Source: Zoogloeaceae bacterium
GTDB taxonomy: Bacteria > Pseudomonadota > Gammaproteobacteria > Burkholderiales > Rhodocyclaceae
Assembly: GCA_024235675.1 (NCBI GenBank)
Contig: JACKLZ010000004.1
Span: 119,501-183,500, forward strand
Direction: 5' to 3'
Length of the DNA stretch: 64,000 nt
Shown here: positions 25,413 to 37,209 of the stretch, piece after piece
How positions within the stretch are numbered: position 1 is the first letter of the stretch
Layout: the number at the start of each line of letters is the position of its first letter
The notes under the pieces: generated by a model
What the model was told of the DNA's origin: nothing
What the model saw: the letters and a program-made list of their open reading frames with translations, nothing else
The model's database searches: none
Translations under genes and position numbers: made by a program

Positions 25413-27785
25413 TCAGGCCGCGTCGGTGGGCTTGATCTTCTGCGGCAGCGGTACGCCCTTGCGTGCGCGGCGATGACGCCATAGTTCGAGCTGATTGGGC
25501 TTGATGCTCAACTCGGTGGCCCGGCTGCCGCGGCCAATGCCTTGAATGACGAGGTTGGCGGCGTTGTCGGGCACGGCGACGGCGGCCAGTTGCGCGTCGG
25601 TGTCGAGCGCCATGACGATGACGCCGCGCCCGCCCGACTGCACCTTCATCTCGCTGGTCGGGAAGACGAGTATGCGGCCGTTATCGGACAGCGCGGCAAT
25701 CCAGTCGCCTTTGACCGGTGTCGGGTTCAGCACTTTTTCGCCTTTTTCGAGCGTCATGAAGGCCTTGCCGGCGCGCTGCCGGGTGGTGGCATCGGCGATC
25801 TTGCAGATGAAGCCGTAGCCGCCTGAGTGGCTGAACAGGAAGTGCGCTTCGGGGGCGGCAGTGACCACCTGGGCCAGCTTGGCGCCATCCTGGAATTCGA
25901 CCAGCGTGGCGATCGGCGTGCCGTCACCGCGCCCGCCGGGCAGGTCGGCCACGCGCACGGTGTAGGCGCGGCCCTTGGTGTCGATCACGATCAGCGGCCA
26001 GATGCTGCGGGTTTCGATCACCGCGAAGCCGGTGTCGCCGGTCTTGTAGTTGATGCTCGCGGGGTCGATGCCGTGGCCTTGGCGGGTGCGCACCCAGCCG
26101 TTCTTGGAGACGATGACGGTCACCGGCTCGTCGGCCACGCTCACTTCGGCCACCGTCACCGGGGCGACGGTTTCGATCAGGGTGCGGCGCTCGTCACCGT
26201 ATTGCTTGGCATCGGCCTCGATCTCCTTGAGGATGAGCTTGGTCATCGCCGCGCGGCTGTCGAGCAGGTGGGTCAGGCCGTCGCGCTCTTCCTTGAGCTT
26301 GGCCAGTTCCTGCTCGATCTTGATGCCTTCGAGCCGTGCCAGCTGACGCAGGCGGATCTCGAGGATGTCTTCGGCCTGGATGTCGGTGAGGCCGAAGGCT
26401 TCGATCAGTGCCGGTTTGGGTTCGTCCGACTCGCGGATGACGCGAATCACTTCCTCGATGTTGAGGAAGGCGATCATCCGGCCCTCGAGAATATGGATGC
26501 GCCGGTCGACTTCGTCCAGGCGGTGGCGGGTACGCCGCTCGACCGTCACATAGCGGAAGTCCACCCACTCGCTGAGGATCTGCACCAGGTTCTTCTGCTG
26601 CGGCCGGCCGTCGCGGCCGATCATGGTCAGGTTGAGCGAGGTGGAGGTTTCGAGGCTGGTGTGCGCGAGCAACACGGCCATGAATTCGTCGCGGCTCTGG
26701 CGGCTGGAGCGCGGCTCGAGCACCAGGCGGATCGGCGCCTTGTCGGAAGACTCGTCGCGCACGGTTTCGAGCACGCTGAGCACCAGCTGCTTGAGCTGCT
26801 TTTGCTCCTGCGAGACTTCCTTCTTGCCAGTGCGCGGCTGCGGATTGGTGAGGGTTTCGATCTCGGCCAGCACCTGCGCGGCGGAGACGCCATGCGGGAA
26901 CTCGTCGATGATCACCCGCCACTGGCCGCGGGCCATCTCCTCGATGCGCCAGCGCGCACGCATGCGCAGGCTGCCGCGGCCGGTGGTGTAGGCCTCGCGC
27001 AGTGTCTCGGTGGTCGAGATGAGCTGGCCGCCGCCGGGGTAGTCCGGGCCGGGCAGCACTTCCATGACTTCGTCGAGCGTGGCCTCGGGCTTGCGGATGA
27101 GCAGGCAGGCTGCCTTGGCCACTTCGCGCAGATTGTGTGGCGGGATCTCGGTGGCCATGCCGACGGCAATGCCGGAGGCGCCGTTCATCAGCACAAAGGG
27201 CAGGCGCGCCGGCAGCAGCGCGGGTTCCTTGAAGGCGCCGTCATAGTTGGGGCGGAAGTCGACCGTGCCGCGGTCGAGTTCGGACAGCAGCAGGTCGGCA
27301 ATCGGGGTGAGGCGGCATTCGGTGTAGCGCATCGCCGCGGCCGAGTCGCCGTCGCGCGAGCCGAAGTTGCCCTGGCCGTCGACCAGCGGGTAGCGCAGCG
27401 AGAAGTCCTGCGCGGTGCGCACCATGGCGTCGTACACCGAGCTGTCGCCGTGCGGGTGGTACTTGCCGATCACGTCGCCGACCACGCGGGCCGACTTCAC
27501 ATGCTTGCTGCTGGCCGACAGGCGCATCTCGTTCATGGCGAACAGGATGCGGCGCTGCACCGGCTTCATGCCGTCTTCGACCTGCGGCAGGGCACGCGAT
27601 TTGACCACGCTCATCGCGTAGGCGAGATAGGCGCGCTCGGCGAACAGGTCGAGCGGCAGGGCGTCGTCGCCCATCGGTGGCGGGGTGTCGCCGCCCGGCG
27701 GGGCGGGCGGCGGCGCGTCAGCGGCTGGCGCGGGGGCCTCGTCGGCGGGCGGCGGGGCAAACAGATCGAGAGAATCGTTACTCAT
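25413..27785 (-). CDS. parC: DNA topoisomerase IV subunit A, ParC
   Basis: 790 aa. After an Ala/Pro-rich N-terminal extension of about 40 residues, the breakage-reunion domain contains [34 protein letters not shown] (quinolone-determining region, with the usual serine, and Asp where E. coli has Glu84) and the catalytic tyrosine in [11 protein letters not shown]. The C-terminal region has the degenerate GyrA-like propeller blades expected of ParC. The enzyme decatenates daughter chromosomes with ParE. It is the last gene of parE-(binding protein)-parC. Confidence 0.95.
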   Translation of the reverse strand: MSNDSLDLFAPPPADEAPAPAADAPPPAPPGGDTPPPMGDDALPLDLFAERAYLAYAMSVVKSRALPQVEDGMKPVQRRILFAMNEMRLSASSKHVKSARVVGDVIGKYHPHGDSSVYDAMVRTAQDFSLRYPLVDGQGNFGSRDGDSAAAMRYTECRLTPIADLLLSELDRGTVDFRPNYDGAFKEPALLPARLPFVLMNGASGIAVGMATEIPPHNLREVAKAACLLIRKPEATLDEVMEVLPGPDYPGGGQLISTTETLREAYTTGRGSLRMRARWRIEEMARGQWRVIIDEFPHGVSAAQVLAEIETLTNPQPRTGKKEVSQEQKQLKQLVLSVLETVRDESSDKAPIRLVLEPRSSRQSRDEFMAVLLAHTSLETSTSLNLTMIGRDGRPQQKNLVQILSEWVDFRYVTVERRTRHRLDEVDRRIHILEGRMIAFLNIEEVIRVIRESDEPKPALIEAFGLTDIQAEDILEIRLRQLARLEGIKIEQELAKLKEERDGLTHLLDSRAAMTKLILKEIEADAKQYGDERRTLIETVAPVTVAEVSVADEPVTVIVSKNGWVRTRQGHGIDPASINYKTGDTGFAVIETRSIWPLIVIDTKGRAYTVRVADLPGGRGDGTPIATLVEFQDGAKLAQVVTAAPEAHFLFSHSGGYGFICKIADATTRQRAGKAFMTLEKGEKVLNPTPVKGDWIAALSDNGRILVFPTSEMKVQSGGRGVIVMALDTDAQLAAVAVPDNAANLVIQGIGRGSRATELSIKPNQLELWRHRRARKGVPLPQKIKPTDAA

Positions 27786-27800
27786 GAAATCGGGTCGGTC

Positions 27801-28937
27801 TCAGTACATCATGCGGCCACTGCCACCGATGACACCAATGTCGCGGTAGGTCGAGCCGTTGTGGCGGGTGGGCGAATAGCTCAGGAGAAAGCCGGACAAA
27901 TTGGCCGGGTTGAGTGCCTCAAGCGCATCGCGCAGCTTGGCGCGGGTGATGGGCGCGGTGGTGTTGTTGGCGGCGATCAGCATCAGTCGTGCCGAGATGA
28001 AACCTTCCATGGTGTTCGGTGACAGTTGCTCGGCCTTGTCACCGTGGGTCTCGTGAAGTGCGCGTAACTCTTCGCAGATCTTGAGCGTGCACGAGCCCGG
28101 GTCGGGCATCACGGAGACCATGCCAAAACCGCGGGCGGCGTCGATGCCAGCGGTTTTGACGATCTGGGCCGCATCGTTGACCGAGATGCCGATGCGCGGT
28201 GCAAACAGGCCGGCAGTGTGGGTGGCTTTGACGGTGACGGCGGTCGGCGATCCTGCCGTGCCGATCAGCACGCCTTGCGGGTCGGCGGCCATGACGGTCG
28301 CCACGGCGGCCGACACATCGTTGCTGCCGCGCGGGCTGATGCCGCGTCCGGCGGCTTCGAGGCCATGTGCTTTGAGGGCTTCCACAAAGGCGCTGTGGAT
28401 CGATTCGCCGAAGGGGTCGTCTTCATGCAGGATGCCGATGCGCTTGATGCCGGAGTTGGCAAAGTGCAGCACGATGCGCTCGACTTCTTCGGCGTAGCTG
28501 GCGCGCACATGGAAGACCTGCGGATGCAGCGGCGCGCGCAGATGGTCGGCGCCGGTGTAGGGGCCAATCAGCGGAATTTTCGCGGTGTCCAGGATGTCGC
28601 TCTTGAGCACCGCGGCGGTGTTGGCGGTGCCCAGAATATTGACGATAGCGACGGGTTTGTGAGTGTCGATACCTTCCTTGAGAAGCCGGAGTGTGTCGCT
28701 GACTTCATAGCGGTCGTCGAGTGCGATCAGTTTGATCTTCTGGCCTTGCACACCGCCCTGACGGTTGGCCTCGTCGATCGCCAGTCGGACGCCGTAGCGC
28801 AGGGCACGGCCGAGGCTGGCGCGTGAAGCGGAATAGTCGGCCACCTGCAGCACGGTCAGTTCGGCGGCGTGAGCAGGCGCCACTGCCAGGCTCAGGGCGG
28901 CGGTGAGGCTCAGCGCGCTCAGGATTTTTGTGATCAT
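27801..28937 (-). CDS. Branched-chain amino-acid type ABC substrate-binding protein (Peripla_BP_6)
   Basis: 378 aa. A signal peptide ends at APAHAAELT. The type I periplasmic-binding fold is shown by LRYGVRLAIDEANRQGGVQG, LIALDDRYEVSDTLRLLKEG and GIKRIGILHEDDPFGESI. It lies between parE and parC, all on one strand with gaps of 30 and 15 bases, so it is probably cotranscribed with topoisomerase IV. No transporter partner is nearby. It may serve a sensor or a transporter encoded elsewhere; the ligand is unknown. Confidence 0.85.
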   Translation of the reverse strand: MITKILSALSLTAALSLAVAPAHAAELTVLQVADYSASRASLGRALRYGVRLAIDEANRQGGVQGQKIKLIALDDRYEVSDTLRLLKEGIDTHKPVAIVNILGTANTAAVLKSDILDTAKIPLIGPYTGADHLRAPLHPQVFHVRASYAEEVERIVLHFANSGIKRIGILHEDDPFGESIHSAFVEALKAHGLEAAGRGISPRGSNDVSAAVATVMAADPQGVLIGTAGSPTAVTVKATHTAGLFAPRIGISVNDAAQIVKTAGIDAARGFGMVSVMPDPGSCTLKICEELRALHETHGDKAEQLSPNTMEGFISARLMLIAANNTTAPITRAKLRDALEALNPANLSGFLLSYSPTRHNGSTYRDIGVIGGSGRMMY

Positions 28938-28967
28938 GGTGTGGTGCCTCGCGTCAAAGCGGTGGGT

Positions 28968-30947
<1,980 letters not shown>

Positions 30948-31042
30948 GCGGTTTCCGTTGGATGCCGTTCGCTTCGGGGGCGGATCTCGGGTCGAAAGGA
31001 TAGCGGCTTTGCCGGGGCCTGTGTGTGTTGCGGGCGCAGCGC

Positions 31043-31747
31043 TTAGCTTGGTGGTGGTGCGTGAGCGGTTTCGGCACCGAGCTGCTTCAGAAACGCACGC
31101 ATGAAGTCGATGCGTGCTGCCGCTTCGTGCCGGGCTGCGGCAGTGTGCAGGGTTTCGCCCACATGAAACAGCTTGCGATAGAAGTGGTCGATGGTGAAGC
31201 GCTGGTCATCCGGTTCGCGCGTCTCGCAGAACGGATCGTCGCCAGAATAGAGCGGCCGGCCCAGCGCGCCGCCGACCATCAGGCAGCGGGCGATGCCGAT
31301 GGCGCCGAGCGCTTCGAGCCGGTCGGCATCCTGCACCACTTTGGCCTCCAGCGTATCGGCGACAATGCTGGCGCTGAAGCTGTGCGCTTCGATGGCGTGG
31401 CCGATGGCCGGGAGCAGGGCAGCCGGCGTGCCTTCGCTGCGCAGCCAGTCGATGGCCAGCGCGGCAGCATGACGGGATGACAGCGTACGGTCGGGGTGAT
31501 TTTTGGGGTAGCTCACACAGTCGTGCAGCCAGGCGGCCGGGACCACCACGGCCAGATCGGCGCCTTCGGCCTCGGCAATCAGGCGGGCGTTGGCCACGAC
31601 GCGCTCGACATGCGTGATGTCGTGGGCCGGGTCGGCCGGCAAACGGGTCAGGATGAAGGCGCGCAGCGCCGCTTCGGTGGGCGTCAGCGCGTCGGCGGCG
31701 AGGCGGACGCGGCCGGCCTCAGACACTGCCCAGGCTTCTGCCGCCAC
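31043..31747 (-). CDS. HD-domain phosphohydrolase (YedJ-like)
   Basis: 234 aa. The metal-binding residues of the HD fold are visible: AHDITHVERVV, AAWLHDCVSYPKN and QDADRLEALGAIGIAR. The order and spacing resemble YedJ-type phosphohydrolases; the substrate is not known. The start codon is GTG, at 31747 or 31726; either overlaps the end of flgN, so translation is probably coupled. It is last in flgM-flgN-hd. Confidence 0.82.
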   Translation of the reverse strand: MAAEAWAVSEAGRVRLAADALTPTEAALRAFILTRLPADPAHDITHVERVVANARLIAEAEGADLAVVVPAAWLHDCVSYPKNHPDRTLSSRHAAALAIDWLRSEGTPAALLPAIGHAIEAHSFSASIVADTLEAKVVQDADRLEALGAIGIARCLMVGGALGRPLYSGDDPFCETREPDDQRFTIDHFYRKLFHVGETLHTAAARHEAAARIDFMRAFLKQLGAETAHAPPPS

Positions 31748-32195
31748 CGGTGGGGCGAGATTGCCCGTCCGGGCCGTAGAGCTGGGGCTGGTTGGCCGCG
31801 GCCAGCAAGGTGGTCAGGGCGGCCTGGTTGTGTTGCATGTGCTCGACGATCAACACGCCGTTGCGCTGGTTGCGATCACGCGCTTCGCGCGCCAGCGTGA
31901 GCACGGTGTCCCAGGCGGCGAGCGCGGCGGGTGCGTCCTGGCACAGCGCGCGAATGATCGCGTCGGTCTGCTGCAGCCCGAGGCGGGCGAGCAGGCGGGT
32001 GCGGTCGTCGTTGATTTTCTGCAGTTGCCGGTAGCGCTGGTTTTTTTCGTCGGCCACGGGCATCAGCGCGTCGGCCTGGCCGTCGATCAGCAATTGCTCT
32101 TCGTGAACGAGCAGATCGACGAAGCCGCGCAGGCGCGAGGCTTCGTCGATGATCAGTGCGTGCAGGCGAAGGCGGTCCGGGTTCTGGTTTGTCAC
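31719..32195 (-). CDS. flgN: Flagellar chaperone FlgN
   Basis: 158 aa, almost wholly helical, with EEQLLIDGQADALMPVADEK typical of FlgN. FlgN escorts the hook-filament junction proteins FlgK and FlgL, encoded at 41.0-44.1 kb, to the export gate. Its ATG overlaps the flgM stop as ATGA. The C-terminal tail is Gly/Ser-rich and disordered. Confidence 0.88.
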   Translation of the reverse strand: MTNQNPDRLRLHALIIDEASRLRGFVDLLVHEEQLLIDGQADALMPVADEKNQRYRQLQKINDDRTRLLARLGLQQTDAIIRALCQDAPAALAAWDTVLTLAREARDRNQRNGVLIVEHMQHNQAALTTLLAAANQPQLYGPDGQSRPTGGGRSLGSV

Positions 32196-32488
32196 GCTTG
32201 TCTGGGTTGGTGGGCCAGCATCTGGCGAACGCTTTCGATCAGCCCGTCGGCGACCTTGTTGGCGTCTACCTTGAACTGGCCATCACTGATGGCTTGTTTG
32301 ATTTCATCTACGCGTGCCTGGTCAACCACCGGGGTCGCCGCAATGGCTTTTTCCGCCTTCTGCAGCCCCGACGACAGCTGCACCTGATCGCCCGTCGGGG
32401 CGCTCGGTTGCGCTGCGGCAGTCGCTTTGGCACGCTGCTCGCCGGCAGGCGTATTGCCCACCGATTTCACGGAGTTGTCGATTTTCAC
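32192..32488 (-). CDS. flgM: Anti-sigma-28 factor FlgM
   Basis: 98 aa. The start MKIDNSVKSVG is family-typical. The C-terminal half VDQARVDEIKQAISDGQFKV followed by ADGLIESV is the FliA-binding region. FlgM holds FliA until the hook is complete, then is exported. A sigma-28 promoter lies 39 bases upstream, giving the usual FliA-FlgM feedback. Confidence 0.93.
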   Translation of the reverse strand: MKIDNSVKSVGNTPAGEQRAKATAAAQPSAPTGDQVQLSSGLQKAEKAIAATPVVDQARVDEIKQAISDGQFKVDANKVADGLIESVRQMLAHQPRQA

Positions 32489-32526
32489 AGCCTGGTCCTC
32501 TTTTTTTATATATGACTACAGGTGCT

Positions 32527-32553
32527 GTTACGGCGACGCACAAGAGAACTTTA
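32527..32553 (-). promoter_or_regulatory. Sigma-28 (FliA) promoter of flgM
   Basis: On the minus strand TAAAGTTC, 11 bases, GCCGTAAC: a near match to TAAAGTTT-N11-GCCGATAA, between flgA and flgM. Confidence 0.78.
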
Positions 32554-32613
32554 GCATCCAGATCAGATACTGAATGTAACGTCGTTTTACCTGCTGCCAT
32601 GCTGTGAAACATA

Positions 32614-33300
32614 TCACGGACTGAGCACCACCTCCCCGTTTTCGCCTGCAACGCCATGGACGACCTTGCCCGACGGCAGGCGAACACGCACGCCCTGGCC
32701 GGCGCGGGCGCTGTTGAGCGCCGTGCCGCTGTTGGCCACGCGAAAACCGTTGCCTTGCACAATCACCGACACCGGCCGGCCGGACTGGATCACCTGCGGC
32801 TGGGCCATCATCGTGGCGCGCAGGGGCTGGCCCTGGGCGACCGCGAAACGCATTTGGCTGCCGATGGCCTGGCTGGGATCGGTAAGGAGCTGGCGGCCCA
32901 TCTCGGTGAGGTCGCCTTGTTGCTCGGCCAGATCGCTGGCGGTGAGGATTTCGCCAGGGCGCAGGGCGCGGGCGCTCACCAGGTAGTACCCAATCACTTG
33001 CACATGGGCGGCCACATACAGCGACCAATTGGCTTCGCCCACGCAGCGCACCCCGACACGAAGACGTCCCCAGGCGCGGGCACCCGCGGGCAGCCACGGT
33101 TCGATCCGGTCGCAGGCCGGCAGGGGCGGTTGCATCTGCGGTGGCGTCACGGTGATGTGTACTTCGCCCGGCGTACCAGCGCTCTGACCGCGCAGGAATT
33201 CGTGCACCACCGCGCGGATGGTGTCCGCCGTCTGGGCGCCGGCGACGGGGCCGAACAGGGCGAGGCCGATGAGTAGCAAGCAGGGGGCAATGCGTTTCAT
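32614..33300 (-). CDS. flgA: Flagellar P-ring assembly chaperone FlgA
   Basis: 228 aa from the ATG at 33300. A signal peptide (LLLIGLALFGPVAGAQT) leads to the periplasmic chaperone with a SAF domain at ALRPGEILTASDLAEQ and the C-terminal GQGVRVRLPSGKVVHGVAGENGEV. It helps polymerise FlgI into the P ring. The open frame extends 96 codons upstream over the flgA-flgB intergenic region and is not credible as protein. It is divergent from flgB. Confidence 0.92.
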   Translation of the reverse strand: MKRIAPCLLLIGLALFGPVAGAQTADTIRAVVHEFLRGQSAGTPGEVHITVTPPQMQPPLPACDRIEPWLPAGARAWGRLRVGVRCVGEANWSLYVAAHVQVIGYYLVSARALRPGEILTASDLAEQQGDLTEMGRQLLTDPSQAIGSQMRFAVAQGQPLRATMMAQPQVIQSGRPVSVIVQGNGFRVANSGTALNSARAGQGVRVRLPSGKVVHGVAGENGEVVLSP

Positions 33301-33364
33301 GGCGGCATTACACCATGATCGGAGGCGAGGGGGTGCCGGGAACAAACCGGTGTTTACGCCCCTG

Positions 33365-33409
33365 TTTGCCGGATCGGCAAAGCTTGCCGCTTGCCGGTTG
33401 GATTTGCCG
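33365..33409. promoter_or_regulatory. Cluster of TTGCCG/CGGCAA hexamers upstream of flgB (putative enhancer)
   Basis: TTGCCG occurs at 33366-33371, 33384-33389, 33391-33396 and 33404-33409, and CGGCAA at 33375-33380; the first pair forms the inverted repeat TTTGCCG-GAT-CGGCAAA. It is centred about 100 bases upstream of the sigma-54 promoter, the usual place for an NtrC-type activator. CGGCAA is the box I recall for Vibrio FlrC. Confidence 0.6.
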
Positions 33410-33484
33410 GTGAGGCGGCCGAAATGCCTGTGTTTTGGCGGCTTATTCGGCCGATGCCCCCTGAGTTGCGGTGCGTAGGATGCC

Positions 33485-33500
33485 TGGCATGAAAGCTGCA
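33485..33500 (+). promoter_or_regulatory. Sigma-54 promoter of flgBCDEFGHIJ
   Basis: TGGCAT-GAAAG-CTGCA, with GG at 33486-33487 and GC at 33498-33499 ten bases apart, 64 bases before the flgB ATG. Confidence 0.75.
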
Positions 33501-33563
33501 ATAGGGTTCCTGCCCCCGGCGCCTGCCACTGATGGCCCGAGGCACAGCAAACGAGGTGACACC

Positions 33564-33968
33564 ATGACCAACCGGCTCGACAACGCACTGCAGTTTCACC
33601 AGGACGCGCTCAATGCGCGGGCCTATCGCCAGCAGCTGCTGTCTACCAACATCGCCAATGCCGACACGCCTAACTACAAGGCGCGTGATGTCGATTTCAG
33701 CGCCGCGCTGACGGGTGCGCTGGGTTCGCGCATGGGGCCGCTGGCGCTGGCCACCACGGCGCACGGACATCAGTCGGGCTCTACGGCCAATCCGCTCGAA
33801 GCGGCCGCCCGTTATCGCACCGAGCAGCAGGCGAGCGTCGATGGCAACACCGTGAATATGGACGTGGAGCGTGCCGCTTTTGCCGAGAACGCGCTGCACT
33901 ACGAAGCGAGCATCACCTTCATTAACGGCCTGCTGCGCTCGATGCAAAGCGCAGTCCAGGGCCAGTGA
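33564..33968 (+). CDS. flgB: Flagellar proximal rod protein FlgB
   Basis: 134 aa from the ATG at 33564, preceded by GAGGTGAC. RQQLLSTNIANADTPNYKAR is the rod-protein N-terminal motif and the C-terminal helix ends HYEASITFINGLLRSM. It is the first gene after the sigma-54 promoter and heads flgBCDEFGHIJ. Upstream in-frame ATGs fall within the promoter region. Confidence 0.95.
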   Translation: MTNRLDNALQFHQDALNARAYRQQLLSTNIANADTPNYKARDVDFSAALTGALGSRMGPLALATTAHGHQSGSTANPLEAAARYRTEQQASVDGNTVNMDVERAAFAENALHYEASITFINGLLRSMQSAVQGQ

Positions 33969-33982
33969 GGAGGTAGCGAATC

Positions 33983-34387
33983 ATGAGCATGCTCAACGTT
34001 TTCAAGATTGCCGGCTCGGCGATGAACGCCCAGTCGGTACGCCTGAACACCACGGCCTCCAATATGGCCAACGCCGACAGCGTGGCGGGGCCGGATGGTC
34101 AGCCCTACAAGGCCAAGCAGGTGGTGTTCTCCGCCGAGTCGGTCGATGGCGCCAGCTCGGTGGGCGTGAAGGTCGACCAGATTGTCGAGAGCGCCGAGCC
34201 GGGACGCATGGTGTATGACCCGGCCAACCCTGCCGCCAATGGCGAGGGTTATGTGGAAATGTCCAACGTGAATGTGGTGGAGGAGATGGTCAACATGATC
34301 TCGGCCTCCCGTTCGTATCAGGCCAACGCGGAGGTGATGAACACTGCCCGCACCTTGCTTCAGCGCACGCTGAGCATTGGTCAGTAA
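33983..34387 (+). CDS. flgC: Flagellar proximal rod protein FlgC
   Basis: 134 aa. The N-terminal helix includes [20 protein letters not shown]. The C-terminus shows [20 protein letters not shown] and [14 protein letters not shown], shared by rod, hook and hook-associated proteins. It lies 14 bases after flgB with a GAGG site. Confidence 0.95.
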   Translation: MSMLNVFKIAGSAMNAQSVRLNTTASNMANADSVAGPDGQPYKAKQVVFSAESVDGASSVGVKVDQIVESAEPGRMVYDPANPAANGEGYVEMSNVNVVEEMVNMISASRSYQANAEVMNTARTLLQRTLSIGQ

Positions 34388-34401
34388 AGGAGAAGTGAGT
34401 C

Positions 34402-35073
34402 ATGGCTGCCGTCGATAGCGCCTCCAGCGCACAACAGATTCTGAACAATCTTGCCCGTACGGACACGCAAAAGACGTCGACGACGGACGACGCGCAGAAT
34501 CGTTTTCTGACGCTGCTGACCGCGCAACTGAAAAATCAGGATCCGCTCAGCCCGATGGACAACGCGGCGGTGACCTCGCAGCTTGCGCAGATCAGCACGG
34601 TCGATGGGATCGAGCGTCTGAACGCGACACTCAGCGAACTGATGGCCGGCCAGCAGTCTTCCGAGGCCTTGCAGGCGGCACAGCTGCTTGGCCGTGGCGT
34701 GCTGGTGCCGGGCAAGGGCCTGGTGCTGACCGATCAGGGATCGCTGGGCGGCTTCAAGCTCGACAGCTCGGCTGACAAAGTGGTGGTGTCCATTTCTGAC
34801 GCCAACGGCCTTGAAATCGCTTCGGTCGACATGGGCGCCCACACCGCCGGCACCCATTCCTTCCAGTGGGACGGCACCGCCACCGATGGCACGCCGGCCG
34901 CCGCTGGTGCCTACACGGTGCAGATTACCGCGACTCAGGGCGATGCCAAGGTTGGCGCAACGGCGCTTGAACTCGGTCAGGTCTCCAGTGTGATCCGCGG
35001 GCCGAAGAGTGTCGATCTGCAAGTCGGTTCGCTGGGCATCTTCCAGCTCGACGAAATTCAACAAATTCTCTGA
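34402..35073 (+). CDS. flgD: Flagellar hook capping protein FlgD
   Basis: 223 aa. The N-terminal motif FLTLLTAQLKNQDPLSPMDN is diagnostic. The middle holds a Tudor/FnIII-like cap domain (HSFQWDGTATDGTPAAAGAY). FlgD caps the growing hook so that FlgE can assemble, and is discarded afterwards. It has an AGGAG site 14 bases after flgC. Confidence 0.95.
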   Translation: MAAVDSASSAQQILNNLARTDTQKTSTTDDAQNRFLTLLTAQLKNQDPLSPMDNAAVTSQLAQISTVDGIERLNATLSELMAGQQSSEALQAAQLLGRGVLVPGKGLVLTDQGSLGGFKLDSSADKVVVSISDANGLEIASVDMGAHTAGTHSFQWDGTATDGTPAAAGAYTVQITATQGDAKVGATALELGQVSSVIRGPKSVDLQVGSLGIFQLDEIQQIL

Positions 35074-35088
35074 CGGGAGCGTATCGCC

Positions 35089-36312
35089 ATGGCTTTCCAA
35101 CAAGGTTTGAGCGGTCTGAATGCCGCCTCCAAAGCCCTCGACGTGATCAGTAACAACGTGGCCAACGGCAGCAACGTTGGCTTCAAGGGCGGCTCCATTC
35201 TCTTTACCGATGTGTATGCCGCCGCGCTGAACGGCGCTGCCGCGGGTGTGCAGATCGGTATCGGTACTGCGGTGGGCGCGGTCGCCCAGCAGTTCTCGCA
35301 GGGCAACATCACGCCGACCGGCAATCCGCTGGATATCGCCATCAACGGCCAGGGCTTCTTCCGGGTGAGCGGGCAGGGTGCGATTGCCTACAGTCGCAAC
35401 GGTCAGTTCGATGTGGACAAGAACGGATATCTGGTCAATTCGTCTGGCTACCGACTCACAGGCTACGCAGCCGACAACCAGGGCAACATTTTGCCCTCGT
35501 CGCCCACCGACTTGCAGATTGACACTTCCGACCTGCAGCCGCAGCCCTCATCGGCCATTGCGGTGGGTATGAACCTCGATTCGCGTGCGGTAGCGCCGGG
35601 GGTGCCCTTCAGCGCCACCAACCCGACGACCTATAACGCGTCCACGTCGGTGACGGTGTTCGACTCGCTCGGTAACGACCACATTCTCAATATGTATTTT
35701 CAGAAAACCGGTGGCGGCACCTGGGACCTCTACACCCAGCTCAACGGTGGGCCGGCCACCTTGGCGACCGGTAGCCCGTCCATGACCTTCGACGGCGCAG
35801 GCGCATTGACCGCGGGCGCGACACACACGCTGTCGCTGACTATCCCCGCAACCTTCGGTGCCAACTCGCCGCAGGCCGTCACGCTCGATTTCGCGGGTAG
35901 CTCTCAGTACGGCAGCACCTTCGGGGTGAACCGTCAGATTCAGGACGGCTACGCCTCTGGCCGCCTGTCCGGCATCACCATCGCCGACGACGGCACCATG
36001 CAGGGCCGTTACTCCAACGGCCAGTCGCGCAATCTGGGGCAGGTGGTGCTGGCCAACTTTGCCAGCTCGGGCGGGCTGCTCTCGCTCGGAAGCAACCTGT
36101 GGGGCGAGTCGCCCAACTCTGGTCAGCCGCTGATCGGCGCGCCGGGCTCCGGCAGCCTGGGGCAGCTCGCGGCGGGCTCGGTTGAGGAGTCCAACGTCGA
36201 TATGACCGCCGAACTGGTCAACATGATTACCCAGCAGCGGGCCTATCAGGCCAATGCGCAGTCGATCCGGACGCAAGACCAGATTCTGCAGACCCTGGTC
36301 AACCTGCGCTAA
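35089..36312 (+). CDS. flgE: Flagellar hook protein FlgE
   Basis: 407 aa. The N-terminus AFQQGLSGLNAASKALDVIS and the C-terminal EESNVDMTAELVNMITQQRA and YQANAQSIRTQDQILQTLVN are the conserved coiled-coil ends of hook protein. Between them lie the D1/D2 domains, including the FlgE-specific TSVTVFDSLGNDHILNMYF. Length is normal. Confidence 0.95.
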   Translation: MAFQQGLSGLNAASKALDVISNNVANGSNVGFKGGSILFTDVYAAALNGAAAGVQIGIGTAVGAVAQQFSQGNITPTGNPLDIAINGQGFFRVSGQGAIAYSRNGQFDVDKNGYLVNSSGYRLTGYAADNQGNILPSSPTDLQIDTSDLQPQPSSAIAVGMNLDSRAVAPGVPFSATNPTTYNASTSVTVFDSLGNDHILNMYFQKTGGGTWDLYTQLNGGPATLATGSPSMTFDGAGALTAGATHTLSLTIPATFGANSPQAVTLDFAGSSQYGSTFGVNRQIQDGYASGRLSGITIADDGTMQGRYSNGQSRNLGQVVLANFASSGGLLSLGSNLWGESPNSGQPLIGAPGSGSLGQLAAGSVEESNVDMTAELVNMITQQRAYQANAQSIRTQDQILQTLVNLR

Positions 36313-36333
36313 TAGCCCAAGGAGTCGCACGCC

Positions 36334-37074
36334 ATGGACAAGCTGATCTACACCGCCATGACCGGCGCCAAGCACATCCTGACCCAGCAGGCTGCGGTGT
36401 CGCACAACATGGCCAACGCGACCTCGACCGGTTTTCGCACCGAGATGCACAAGTTTCGCGCGGTCGATGTGCAGGATTCGCCGCTGGCCAGCCGCAGCTT
36501 TGTGGTGGATGCCAGCGTGGCGACCGACTTCCGACCGGGCCCGATGCAGCTGACCGGTCGCACCTACGACGTGGCGGTTGAAGGCAAGGGCTGGTTTGCA
36601 GTGCAAGGCGCCGATGGTCGCGAGGCCTATACCCGCAACGGCAGTTTTGAACTCTCCGCCGAGGGCGTGCTGCAGACCCGCGACGGCCGTGCAGTGATCG
36701 GCGACGGGGGCCCCATCACGGTGCCGCCAGACAACCAGATCGTGATCGGCAAAGATGGCTCAATCTCCGCCATTCCGACAACGGGCGACAAGAACGCTGT
36801 CAACGTGATCGGCCGCTTCAAGCTGGTAAATCCGCCCGAGGCCGAGCTGCGCCGGGGTGAAGACGGCTTGTTTCGCACCGCCGGTGGCGCGCCTGCGCCG
36901 GCCGATGAGGCTGTTCAGGTGGCCGGTGGGTATCTCGAAGGCAGCAACGTGAATGTGGTTGATCAGATGGTCAACATGATCTCCCTGGCCCGCCAGTTCG
37001 ACATGCAGACCCAGCTGCTGCGCAAGGCCGAGACCAACGACCAGGTCGCCACCAAGCTGCTGAGCACCGGCTGA
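36334..37074 (+). CDS. flgF: Flagellar proximal rod protein FlgF
   Basis: 246 aa. KLIYTAMTGAKHILTQQAAV opens the protein, shorter than FlgG, and GKGWFAVQGADGREAYTRNG marks the FlgE/F/G core. The C-terminal SNVNVVDQMVNMISLARQFD is characteristic. An AGGAG site precedes the ATG, 22 bases after flgE. Confidence 0.94.
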   Translation: MDKLIYTAMTGAKHILTQQAAVSHNMANATSTGFRTEMHKFRAVDVQDSPLASRSFVVDASVATDFRPGPMQLTGRTYDVAVEGKGWFAVQGADGREAYTRNGSFELSAEGVLQTRDGRAVIGDGGPITVPPDNQIVIGKDGSISAIPTTGDKNAVNVIGRFKLVNPPEAELRRGEDGLFRTAGGAPAPADEAVQVAGGYLEGSNVNVVDQMVNMISLARQFDMQTQLLRKAETNDQVATKLLSTG

Positions 37075-37209
37075 GGCATGAACTGACCGGAATTTCGGCG
37101 CTTCTTCCTCGCATCGGAATAGCGTCGCCCGGCGTACTCTGATTTCAAGGGCCGCCCTGTGTGCTGCCCACGCGAATGCAAAGCGCCCTGGCGCGCGAAG
37201 GAGCCCGAC

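Noticed and set aside
25827..28022. 731-codon open frame on the plus strand opposite parC.
   Set aside because: Spans two well-supported minus-strand genes; its composition is the reverse of their codons.
33220..33480. Sigma-54 promoter on the minus strand for flgA.
   Set aside because: Only GG and GC at the right spacing; neither element otherwise matches.
32614..33588. FlgA beginning at 33588 as a 324-aa protein.
   Set aside because: The extra 96 residues cross the flgB promoter and lack protein-like character; the ATG at 33300 gives a proper signal peptide.
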